From assembly GCA_013368445.1 (NCBI GenBank), contig JAACJO010000009.1, positions 1,860,001-1,924,000 on the forward strand: a stretch of DNA of 64,000 bases, given 5' to 3'. Positions 24,387-36,434 of the stretch are shown one piece after another (the first letter of the stretch is position 1; the number at the start of each line of letters is the position of its first letter). The position numbers were made by a program, and so were the translations under genes. Below the pieces are notes generated by a model. That model saw only the letters and a program-made list of their open reading frames with translations. It made no database searches and was not told the origin of the DNA. Origin of the DNA: Leucocoprinus leucothites (taxonomy: Eukaryota > Basidiomycota > Agaricomycetes > Agaricales > Agaricaceae).

Positions 24387-26349
24387 ATGGACTCTTTACT
24401 GTGTAAAGTACTTTTCGATAACCTGCCAAATAGGGACAAACAAAACTTGTATTTCCAGATTGACGTCACGCGAATTTTCGTGGCTTGTATGTACCCGACG
24501 GCACTCAGACGTGCCTTGGGCGCTCTCCGAGATGCACCTCCACCCATTCCTGTCTTGCCCCAGAAACCGTTGCCTGTGAAGAACTCTGCCTTGAAAGTCC
24601 GAAAGTCTCTCGAGAAAACGATTCCAAAAAATAGTAGGAATGTGGGGAAGTTTGAGCGTTCTATGGAACGACAAGTGTTTGCTCCTGGACATGAGGTTCG
24701 TGGTTATGAGAAATTTCTTTCCATTGCTCTGATACTGATCATGTGTAGAGACATAACCCGGCGCAAAGAGGTCGAATAGGTTTACTATGGCGCGTACGGA
24801 CATTGATCAACGAGCATTTCGGTTCGACGTATAGAGTCGACACATTTGGGAGCTCGAAGTAAGCCATTCATCGATATAGGAGTAGTTATGCGATGGCCAA
24901 CATATATCTAGGTACGGTGGAGTGTTGCCGAATAGCGACATGGACCTCATTGTTCTCGTGAGTGATAAGAGACCAAGCAGTGAAACCCAGCCTTGACCGG
25001 GCTTGTGTAGGATAATTCACGACGGCTTGGGTTCGACCCGGTTGACAAGAAACTACCAAGTGAGTATTCTATCCAATTTTATATTTATTCTGCTCAAGCT
25101 TTCTCCTAGAAATTTACAACATGAGGTTCGTGGATATCGTTCTGGGATTTGTTCGTACCTCATGGTCTCTTCCTCAGACGACTTGCGAGCGCTCTGCGAA
25201 AGGGTGGATTCATCAGAGTGAAGGCGATACCCTCGGCGACTGTCCCTATTGGTATGTATCCCCATTTCATCTTATTTACTTTGGCATCGAGACCAACCTT
25301 TTGAGTCAGTAAAGTTTCAGGACAAGGAGACGGGAATAGAATGTGATATCAACGTTAATGAACAACCTGGGTATTGGAACTCCGTCATGATTCGAGAATA
25401 TGGGAAGCTTTCTCCGTACCTCATACCACTACTCAAGGCCATCAAGCTGTGGGCAAAGCCGCTGGGTCTTAATTCGCCTAGTCCAGAGAAACCAAGGCAA
25501 CTGGTCACTTTTAGCAGCTATTCCTACGCATTGATGACCATAGCCTTCTTGCAGGTATTTAAATGGTGTCTACGTCTTATTCGACTTATTCTGACTGATT
25601 AATGGATACAGCGGGAACAGCTACTGCCAAACTTACAAGCAAACCTTGATGGGATGCAGAAGCACCTGTTTATGAATCGCAAACCTCTACATCTGTGCGA
25701 CCTACGTTTCAACTCGAAAGGGTCACCTATGCCCGGAAATGACTCTACCAACTTGATCGCTTTAATGGCAGCTTGGTTCGAGTGTGTTTTTTTTTACTGA
25801 GTTTCCGGTTCAGTTGACTAACTTTATTTAGATTTTGGGGAAGTTTTGATCCAACCCAGCACATGGTTGACATTCGACTTGGAGGTATCCTCCCTCGTAT
25901 TATGGCACCTTTGGATTCTGAGCCACTACGACAAGAGACACAAGTGGAGGTTAAGGTATTGGAGAGCGAGGACTTGATCCCTAGTCCTCTTAATCAACCA
26001 GATCAAGAAATTCCACCAGAGTTCCCCTCTCAGAAAGGAGGTCTTAAAAACACAGAAGCGTCTGAGACTTCACTGGCTCTGGATCAAGAGCCTTTCAAGC
26101 CAACCAGCTCTGTACACATGGACGAACTACCATACAACCCGCAAGCATTGCAGCGGTGGGAACATCACACCTTTTGTCTGATAGATCCATTCATCCGCAT
26201 CCGGGTAAGTGTGAAAATGTATTTAGGTCTGTATCAAGACTTATGAGCATTTGCAGAACGTTGGCACGAATATTACGGGCGGTGTGTTTGAGCATTTCCA
26301 GGAAGAGTGTAGACGTGCGAGAGCAGAGTTGCGAAGAAGGCAATTTTGA
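24387..26349 (+). CDS. Cid1/TUT-like non-canonical poly(A)/poly(U) polymerase
   Basis: The nucleotidyltransferase core reads STYRVDTFGSSKYGGVLPNS followed by DMDLIVL. This is the GS...SDxD signature of the Pol-beta superfamily. The third acidic residue lies in ETGIECDINVNEQPG. A PAP/25A-associated region follows (SPYLIPLLKAIKLWAKPLG, SYSYALMTIAFLQ) and the gene ends FEHFQEECRRARAELRRRQF. Such enzymes add A or U tails to RNAs, mostly cytoplasmic mRNAs and small RNAs; specificity cannot be read here. The ATG at 24387 leaves a 96-bp gap after myosin. An in-frame ATG at 24489 (MYPTALRRALGALRD) is a reasonable alternative start. Several tiny exons occur, including one encoding only KIYNMR. All introns are GT-AG. 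Confidence 0.85.
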
Positions 26350-26436
26350 TCTGGGAGGGGGTGGCTATGTAATATGATACAAGCACAATTAATCACACAT
26401 TCTCGTATTTTACGCTCTTGATCTCATACCACTACC

Positions 26437-28687
<2,251 letters not shown>

Positions 28688-29190
28688 ACGTATACTTGAT
28701 CAAATTGACGAGTACTCGGGCATTACAGATCTTCGTTGGTTACTCCGATTTTTTTTTTTCGTGTCCTGCGCCCGCTTCCTACTTTTGATATCCATGCGTA
28801 CTGGACAATTTACCCCTTCCTCTTTTCGTCTTTTCGCCCTTCTAATTCGTGACTTCTCGGGTTGTAACTGCGTAGTATCACAAAAGATATTGTATCCCTA
28901 TGGCTGGTTTATCCATAGGCCGTCTTGCACTTGTTGGCTACACCTTGTAAAACTTGTTTCCTGTATGACTGGTAGTTGAGTGAGAATTCCCCTTGAACAA
29001 AAATGCCAACATTTTGTCGTGCTGACATTACATATATTGGATAGCATCAATGGTCAGGATCAATTACTGGACATTTTTCACCCACTTGACCAGAAAGTGA
29101 GCGGCGAGAGAACATCAGGCGTTAACTACTAAAACAAAGAGGGAAGGAAAGAAGACGAAAACAGAAACAGCCTCCGCAAGCTAACAGTCA
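28688..29190. other. Convergent intergenic region
   Basis: It lies between the 3' ends of YPK1 and the MARVEL-like gene. A run of ten Ts occurs near 28752. I see no gene in it. Confidence 0.4.
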
Positions 29191-30319
29191 TCAATCAAAC
29201 CTGCCATACTGCAAAAACTCGCTACCTCTATCGGATCCAACACCAGAGCCAACACCGAAGTTGACCCCTGTCCGAGGTCTGTACCTTGAAAGAGGCATCT
29301 GCCAGATATGTTTATTTCCCCGGCCACTTTGTGTTGCGGCATAACGGAGAGTGACCAAGGTAATTATGAAGCCTTTATTCGTCAATCAGCAGTTGAGATC
29401 ATATGTAGACTAAGAAGGAAGAGCGGACGCACAAGTCACGAATTCGACCCAAACGAAGCCTTTGAGAGCTTGAACGTTCTTGCACCATGTACGTGCGTCT
29501 GATGAGCCTTCAATATGCGAAACAGGGTCAGTTCTGTGCGAATCCTGCATGGAGCTTGAGTGCAACTGACCAGCTGGAATGACATCACATTGGAATGGAA
29601 TTTGTTGCCAACGCGAGGTTGAGAATGCGCTGAATGCTATGATAAAGGTTCGAGAGTTACATCAATATCCTATTCAGAACGAGACAGAAAAGCTTTTGCA
29701 GGACTTACAAAGCCAGAAGATACTCAGGACCCCGAAGATTCCGATTTCCATGTGTGCTCTTCCGGTGTAAGCATTGTCCAGAGATAGGTCGGTAGTCAAT
29801 CTAATGCCGGGTCATAAAGAGGAGAAATTCTTTCGAGAAAAAGTGACGAACAAGAACACGAGGAGTACAAAGTTGCGATGGATAGACCAGAGGAAATAAG
29901 TCGGCGATGACTGTGTGTCAGAAGCCTTTCAGCGTCGACACTTCATGCAAAGATAGTCAAGGGACGCACAGAAAAAATCTTGGAATTGGTTGACTTGAGC
30001 AGCAAGAGCAAGAACGATGAGGTTGATGACGAAGAGAAATACTACAAAACAAATAAATTTGTCTCTTCAGTACTTGAATACCATCACCATTGACCAGATC
30101 CTGGGGTAGACTCGAAACACACACATACCTTGCGCAGCAAGCTTCTTTTTACCCGCAGGAGAAAATGCCGTCATCACCCCAATAACAAAAAACGAGCGAC
30201 AATAAGAAAAGGAAGGAGAATTGCAGGACGTGGATGTTCAGCCAAGAAGCGTAAAGGTAAGGGTTGACCGCGACTGACCTGGACCACTCAGTTGTTATCC
30301 CATTAAGTGGCGGTTTCAT
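29191..30319 (-). pseudogene. MARVEL-like four-helix membrane protein with single-base indels
   Basis: The family is recognisable from successive exons: VNPYLYASWLNIHVLQFSF, GVMTAFSPAGKKKLAAQ, FLFVINLIVLALAAQVNQFQ, DNAYTGRAHMEIGIFGVL, SIFWLAFSAFSTSRWQQIPF, ARTWCKNVQALKGFVWVEF and IITLVTLRYAATQSGRGNKH. The last exon ends PLSRYRPRTGVNFG and a glycine-rich tail. This is the layout of fungal MARVEL-domain proteins, which sit at the plasma membrane. Three places need one base added or removed to stay in frame: a run of six As at 30187-30192, the TAGACC near 29883-29888, and AGTACAAA near 29864-29871. Elsewhere GT-AG introns join cleanly. The gene is therefore either decaying or affected by sequence errors. 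The proposed start at 30319 is uncertain. Confidence 0.6.
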
Positions 30320-30475
30320 CAACGAGCATGACAACGGACACCTGTCAGTGAATGATCCCAGAACTAAAATTCCCTAGTTAGTGATCCGGCGGGGCGTGTG
30401 GTTCAGAACAAACTCGTGGGAGGATATCTCAAATCACGACCTTTTGGGCTCAGTGGGAGTCAATCTTTCTTGGAT

Positions 30476-31568
30476 ATGCCCCAGTCATCAAAAGCTAGGA
30501 GCAAGAACGCGCCTCGATTATCTCGAGAGCCTCATGGAACAAACTTTGGAGGAGATGCAGCCTTGAATCGCGGTGCATGGGACTCTGATATGCTAGCGTC
30601 AAGTCGACGATATGCTATCAATCACTGGGATGATATCGATTCCTATCAGTGGCCCACAGAGGTTTGGCAGGTTGAGGCCTACAACAATTCTGATCCATAC
30701 GAAGGACTACATCACGAAGACACATTCAATCATTCACACTGTGTGGATTGCAGGAGGTACCGGATCGCACTGTTGGAAACCAGGGAGGCAATGGAAGACG
30801 AAAACGACTTTTTAAAATCCGGTATGTGTTCGTCATGCTGGACAACTTTTGACAACTATACATAGATTCTAGAAGTAGAAAACTTAGCCTCACAGTCGTC
30901 TTGGATGTCCCGAAAAATCACCAAAAGCCAGAGGCAATACGGCTATCTTCGTCGGCAACTTGCAAGCCTGGTTAGGATATGTTTTTGACTTAGTAGCAAC
31001 AGGTAAATATCCTCGTAAACGGCCTTGGGAGAGGTTGTTTAGTGGATTTTGGCCTCGCCTCTGTCCATACAAATGGCACTATTGAGTACACGACAGCCAG
31101 TATGCAGCCGGGTTTGACTTCACGTTATTCAAGTCCAGAACTACTCAAGGGAGGAAACTTGCCCGCTCATGCAGGTGATATCTGGGCTTTTGGCTGTACC
31201 TGCTATGAGGTTAGAAGAGATACTGTATTCTTGATGGCGCGCGCCTCTGTTCTCATTACAGCTCTCCCTAGATCTTCACATCACAGCTTCCTTTCCACGA
31301 ATGTCGCAATGAAGGCCAGGTTATACTCCAAATAATGAAAGGAGAAGTCCCAACACGACCCCAAGAGGCCGTAGCCAATCAAATCAACGACTACTTTTGG
31401 AGTCTGCTGCTCCGGTGTTGGAAATCCAAACCAGAAGATCGCCCATCATGCCAAGATATCCTAACTTATTTGAAGCTCGAGGAGCTACTAACCAAGAGCC
31501 GAAGATCTGAACATCAAGAACACCAGATACCCGAAAACCATATACTCCGGAATTGGACGATCCAGTGA
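30476..31568 (+). CDS. Chimeric gene: coiled-coil segment joined to a truncated protein kinase C-lobe
   Basis: The first exon starts at the ATG at 30476 (MPQSSKARSKNAPRLSR). It is polar and tryptophan-containing, then becomes helical (RYRIALLETREAMEDEND) and continues into a second exon (VENLASQSSWMSRKITKSQR). Immediately after it, the frame enters the middle of a kinase catalytic loop: VNILVNGLGRGCLVDFGLAS, then SRYSSPELLKGG, GDIWAFGCTCYE, LPFHECRNEGQVILQIMKG and LLRCWKSKPEDRPSCQDIL. These are the DFG, the SPE form of APE, and C-lobe motifs of tyrosine-kinase-like kinases abundant in mushrooms. The glycine loop, VAIK lysine and HRD are missing, so kinase activity is not expected. The junction would use a 32-nt GT-AG intron (30971-31002), which is unusually short. 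The downstream intron before LPFHEC is also longer than usual. It may be a pseudogene. Confidence 0.5.
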
Positions 31569-32442
31569 TCAGCAGAGAATGTACAACAACCTCGGGTTAT
31601 TGAGATATTACAACGGGTGAGTTCCTCCAGTGAGTCTTCCACAAAGTAATGGCCAACACAATTTAGTGCATTTCTGTTGAAAGTGGAAATGTTCAAGTTC
31701 AAGATAGTGCGGAAACGAGCATCAGCGGTCAACTTATGTCCACAGATACCTGAAAATGCTCGAAATATTACTAAGTTTAATGTTGTTCTCACCAACGTTT
31801 GAAATTATCCATGTGTTCCAGTGGATTCATGAAGTGCAGGAAACGGAAAATTGGTTCATACTTCAAGGATGTGTTCAAGTCAGTGAATGGGCTCGTGGGT
31901 CCACCGTGTCTGAGTGGGTGAATTAGTGGTTTATCAGAACAGCCCAACGTGACGTGATGACATAGAGTCAAAGAGTATACTACTTTAAATTATGCTATGA
32001 GTATCTTGAGAGGGATACAGCTCCCGGTTACCCGTGGTTCAGATTATTTCATTGGGATGATGATTTCCACAGAGATATACTACCCGTCAGCGGGTTCAAG
32101 ATTGATATTGGTGCTCCATATGCATGGCTCTCGGCTTGAAAGAAAACTGTGATTACTCTATACACCTGACACAACGGTTCCGTGTACATATACCATCGTT
32201 GATTACAATCAATGAGTTCCATCAGCGCGTCTTGGTAGCCCGTTGACCCGCACTCTCGGTCCTCCCGGTTTCTCTGGCTCATAGTCCTCCTGAGATCCCC
32301 TTATCTTGACGAAATATTTTTGGAAAATGTGATTTATGCCTCCTGTACGTAAGGCCAGATCATTGCGACTAAAATACGTCTTGTCTGGGAAGGGGAAAAA
32401 AGGTTAAATTTGATGCCTGGAGAACCAGACATCAATTTTAAT
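31569..32442. other. Gene-poor spacer
   Basis: Only short minus-strand frames occur (31514-31795, 31789-31971, 32049-32282), none recognisable. No splice-consistent gene was found. Confidence 0.4.
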
Positions 32443-32532
32443 GCATTAAGAGGGAATCGAACCCCCGGCGGGTCGAGCTTCAAGCAGAGCTCGGAATGGC
32501 AACGACCCAGGTTACCACTACCCCATTAATGC
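32443..32532 (-). tRNA. tRNA-Gly(GCC) with a 20-nt intron
   Basis: Read on the minus strand, the acceptor arms GCATTAA and TTAATGC pair over seven bases. The D arm is GGGT-AGTGGTA-ACCT. The anticodon stem is GGTCG/CGACC, and the loop TTGCCA-T places GCC as the anticodon. About 20 extra bases follow loop position 37, the canonical nuclear tRNA intron site. The T arm is GGGGG-TTCGATT-CCCTC with one G-T pair. The lengths sum to 70 nt mature plus 20 nt intron. The 3' CCA is not encoded, as expected in eukaryotes. Confidence 0.9.
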
Positions 32533-32618
32533 TTACGAAACCCTAAAATATAAGGCATTATAACTCTTCTCATCAGGACCACTTTTCACCAACTCCCTCA
32601 CCTAGGCTTGGCACCTGC

Positions 32619-34006
32619 ATGGACTCGAACGCCGATGAGACGCTTGACCACTTCATCGCAGGCCCCTCCGTCGACCTCGACATTCCACCTCCCACAAGCA
32701 CAGGATCCGAAATTCTAAATGAACACCTCTCGTACCCTTCACTTGACATCGACGATGACGACTCGTCTCGTCAGGAGTCATCCTCTCATTCTCAGAGCCC
32801 CGCGCTTTTCAAAGATAGAATTTATGTTGGGAACCTCCATCCTTCCGTTGACGAGTACGCGTTGTCTCTGGTTTGGCCTGTGTGTCGTGGCATTCTCATT
32901 TAATGTTTATAACAGATACACTCTAGTCCAGGTTTTCTCCAAGTTCGGGAAATTAACTAGTGTCGATTATCTCTTCCACAAATCTGGGCCTCTCAAAGGC
33001 AAACCACGAGGCTATGCATTTATTAAATACGCAGATGAAAACGTGAGTTGAACTTTGCCTTTCCTTCCTTCCTTTTTCCCCTCTCCGTCCTCCATTTTTG
33101 TTTGTGTTGTCGAAAGAACCCCATCGCTCACCCATGAGTTTTCTTTTCCGGTCATATCGTGTCTCCGTGTAAAAACGGGCTGCCAATGAATTACCACCCC
33201 TTCAACGACGGCATTTTGTTGGGGAACTTGGATTGTTGGAATACTATGTTGGGGGATACAACAGCTACGCCTACCGGGTTAAGCCGTCTAAGAACCATGT
33301 TCCAGACAACACCTCACATCTAAAGCGACCCACATTCCCTGAATTAACAGTGACTAACTGTGCCTCCATTGTCTCGTCACTAGGATGCCCAGAAAGCCAT
33401 GTCAATGGCACATGACAAGCTCCTCCGCGGTCGCAAAATTATCGTCACATTTGCACACCATGCGCCTCTCGATTCCGCAGGAGGTTCAGGCGGCAAAAGG
33501 AGAGCAATGATGGAAATCGGACGGCCTACGACACTCAGTCTGCTTAAGAGCGGGTCAACATCTCGTCCTCTAGGGTGTGTCTGCAATACTCGCTTTCATT
33601 ACTTCCACGTTCAATTTGGCTCTCACACAGGACAGCGGCGAAGATCGCTAAAATGGAGGCAAAACTTCGTCAGTTGGAAAGATCCGATGCAACGACGCCA
33701 CAGAAAGCCCCTCTCCACCCTTCTCTCCCACCTAAGCCCCAAAGTGGGCCAGCGGAACCACAGTCGAAACATAGTTCCGATACACGAGGATCCAAGCCGA
33801 CGGCTACTTCTACAAACGCGCAGAAAGATGAACCGCCCTCTTCACTTCTTGATAAACTTAGAACTTCATCTGCGCTGACTTCACCTCCACTCCCGTCGGC
33901 GGCAACTTCGAAGCCACAGAATAAATCAAAGGCCAAGTTACTCGGTGTGAAGATCAAGCCGAAGGATAAAGATAAAGCGGTTCCAGCACCCAAGCCAGAT
34001 TCATAA
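32619..34006 (+). CDS. RBM18-like RNA-binding protein (single RRM)
   Basis: An acidic N-terminus ([12 protein letters not shown]) leads to one RRM. RNP2 is [14 protein letters not shown] and RNP1 is [15 protein letters not shown], with [19 protein letters not shown] between them. The GNL..VDEY..VFSKFGK and LFHKSG features resemble RBM18. The RRM's last part ([20 protein letters not shown]) lies after a 341-bp intron (33043-33383). The C-terminus is a coiled stretch ([17 protein letters not shown]) followed by low-complexity proline/serine/lysine sequence ending [11 protein letters not shown]18's role is poorly known; RNA binding is inferred from the intact RNP motifs. The gene begins 86 bp downstream of the tRNA-Gly. 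Confidence 0.85.
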
Positions 34007-34174
34007 TCTTGTAATGAATAATTGTAAATCGCGTCTAGTAGCGTAATAGTCGAGGGTTTTCCGGGTTCATAGGTTGCGGCAATGGTTTCTCGTAATGCAT
34101 CGTATTCGTGAGTTTGTATCGACACACAAAAACATGGAGAGCGAAAAGGAAAACTAAGAATCCGAAACCACAGC

Positions 34175-34972
34175 TCAAACGACGGTGCCTGCGTTTGAGG
34201 CAATACGGGGCCATAGATCGGCCTGGAGGTCTCGAGTGAGCAGCGTTGATAACCATATTGGGGTGATGGCAGACATACACATTCTTTTGCGACTGGACCT
34301 GTGATTGCTGAGCCCTTCATTTCACCCTTGGGGTTGACAATCACACCAGCGTTATCCTGTGTTAATTGATTAGATATAGCATTCGATCAGTGATCGAAAT
34401 TCAATGGCTCACCTCAAAGTAGAGGAATACACCATCCTTCCGACGCCAGGCCTTGCGCTGGCGCACAATAACAGCGGGCATGGCTACAAAATTTAGTCAG
34501 CGTTCGGTTCACGCCACTACGAACACCATCCTCCCATAACCCTCAATCTCTCACTTGTCCAACATCACACCACGCCGACAACTCACCCCCAAAAAACAAA
34601 TTACTCACTCTTCTTCCTCAGCTCTGGCTTTCCTTTCTTCACAGAGGCAACAACCATATCACCAACACCAGCATCTGGCAGCCTGTTGAGGTGGGAGCCG
34701 AAACCAAAGGGTTCAACAATGTAGAGGGACTTGGCACCGCTGTTGTCGGCGCAGTTGAGGACGGCACCGGTGGGGAGACCAAGAGTAAGACGGAATTTCG
34801 TGCCAGAGGCTCCTCCTGAATTCATTCATCGCGGTGGTATTATCGATCGTAGAGTAGAATACGCAGTTGGAAAATCGTAGGTTTATGGTCATCGTGGAGG
34901 ATATCGATAAAGGTAATGTCAGTAAGTGGTCTGTGCGGAGGATGCAGATAAGAGCGTGCCTTTTTGTGCCAT
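34175..34972 (-). CDS. rpl23: 60S ribosomal protein uL14 (Rpl23)
   Basis: The exons encode [54 protein letters not shown], then [40 protein letters not shown] and finally [15 protein letters not shown] before the stop at 34175. This is near full-length uL14 (about 140 residues), a universal protein of the large subunit at the subunit interface. Two starts are possible. ATG 34972 (MAQKG) gives the more family-like basic N-terminus but requires a GC-AG intron (34959-34816). ATG 34825 (MNSGGASG) is directly in frame and needs no intron. The other introns are GT-AG. Conserved length and motifs leave no doubt about identity; only the N-terminal few residues are uncertain. Confidence 0.93.
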
Positions 34973-36096
34973 TGTTGTGAGTGATGGTCTTGACGAAACT
35001 TGGGACGACCCGGCGCGCGTATGGGAGAAAGCGCAAACAAGGTTTTCCTGCCGCACTCGGCATAGCCCAGCTGGCCAGTTATTCGGGGTATGCCGTGATT
35101 AATATCACGTGCTTTAGATCGTAGATTCACTGGGGCGGCGTCAACTGACTGATGGGCTTGCTGTCCACTTTCAGATCTTCAACCCTTCTTTGGCGCCCAC
35201 GGAATGAAATGGAAGGGAATGGAAAAAGGACCCGAGTGAATGCAGTTTCTCCTTCAACCGCAATTGCCATCACGAACCCGTCAAACTTTTTTTGTTTGCG
35301 TATTCTTGCTGTCGACCTTCGCCCTGATTATCTGGTACAAGCTCACTCCGGAATCCCTCTAATTGCGCAATTTTTCTGTCGCACAGAGTTTGTTGATCGC
35401 AATGTGGCGTCATGTACTTCGACAATTTTCTTGATCTAGAACACCTACCCACTCGCGGTCCCGACCATGAACTCGACAAGGAGGAACGTTCGAATAACTA
35501 TCGCATTCTCCTTCGGTTGATCCTGAACTTGAAGGGCACAGGGACTCGAGCATGCGCTTTCGTTCCCTCCGTTCATCGCATATCTCGTCTTGGAAACCTT
35601 GACAGATATATCCGGCTCATCTCTCAACAGAAGGACAACCAAGATCTTTCGAAGCTTGGCATTTATGTCACGCTGTTAGGGGGCTGGTTCTCTTACGCAC
35701 CTAGACTAAGCACCAGACTCATTGCTTTATTCCACTGTGTCGACTCCTTTTGAAATGGCAATCACGGCAAAGCCTCGACCAACTTGATTCTTTGCCTATT
35801 TGGCGGCCGGAACATGATCATCAGAAATCAATTTACTTAGCGATGTCTTCTCAGATGACCACGCCATTATGAGTACAGCCTGACTCGAATGGTGTGGATC
35901 ACACTCCAATCACCTGATTTTCGATAAGTGAGAACGTATTCTATTCAATCTGATCATTGGACTTGACCATAATTAGATGCTTTATCGATTATCTTTCCCC
36001 CTGTAGCTCGAGGATACAATCCGAAAGGCTTTTTCGCAAGTCGTTCTCACTTTCACTTTCATCCAACCCCTAAGCGCGCGATCCGCGACACCAATG
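34973..36096. other. Gene-poor spacer between rpl23 and the catalase promoter
   Basis: It contains the rpl23 upstream region. A 113-codon frame at 35412-35753 (plus) has no ATG-supported family match. Other frames overlap it in opposite directions. I see no gene. Confidence 0.35.
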
Positions 36097-36176
36097 TACC
36101 TACCACCACCTCTACCCACCGCCACCTCTGCCCGCCACCACTTCTACCTACCACCACCTCTACCCACCACCACCTC
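36097..36176. repeat. 16-bp minisatellite, five units, upstream of catalase
   Basis: Five head-to-tail units follow the consensus TACCCACCACCACCTC. Units 1 and 4 are identical, and units 2 and 5 differ at one base. This A-B-C-A-B' pattern suggests a 48-bp step in its growth. It is all pyrimidine-plus-A on the plus strand. Confidence 0.85.
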
Positions 36177-36270
36177 TATCCCTTTTGTACCTTTCGTAAC
36201 CCCCAACTACGCGAAGAAGTCCCTTTCAGCCAATGAGGAACGACGTATTCCTAAGCCAAACCTTGTTCTG

Positions 36271-36282
36271 TGACGTCACGTG
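36271..36282. promoter_or_regulatory. CRE palindrome fused to an E-box upstream of catalase
   Basis: TGACGTCACGTG combines the ATF/CREB palindrome TGACGTCA with the E-box CACGTG, overlapping by two bases. It is about 165 bp before the catalase ATG and 75 bp before its TATA box. In fission yeast, Atf1 binds such a site to induce catalase under stress. The same control here is inferred. Confidence 0.55.
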
Positions 36283-36353
36283 CCTTCTCCGCAAGTTAAA
36301 GAGGCCCATTACAGAGATGGTATGGATAAAGTATGTTCCAAGAATATGGAGAG

Positions 36354-36360
36354 TATATAA
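36354..36360 (+). promoter_or_regulatory. TATA box of the catalase gene
   Basis: TATATAA lies 81 bp upstream of the catalase ATG, leaving room for a transcription start about 30-40 bp downstream and a short leader. Confidence 0.6.
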
Positions 36361-36434
36361 GTTGTTGAGTTGCATGTGATGATTTAATCCGTTCTCTCTC
36401 TTATTCTTCCACCTTCCCAACCCAAAACGATCTG

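Noticed and set aside
33670..34344. 224-codon minus-strand frame
   Set aside because: Its first part is an rpl23 exon read through into an intron, and the rest is antisense to the RBM18-like coding region. The true rpl23 last exon is in another frame.
35412..35753. 113-codon plus-strand frame
   Set aside because: There is no recognisable domain, no supporting splice sites, and overlapping frames occur on the other strand. It is likely chance.
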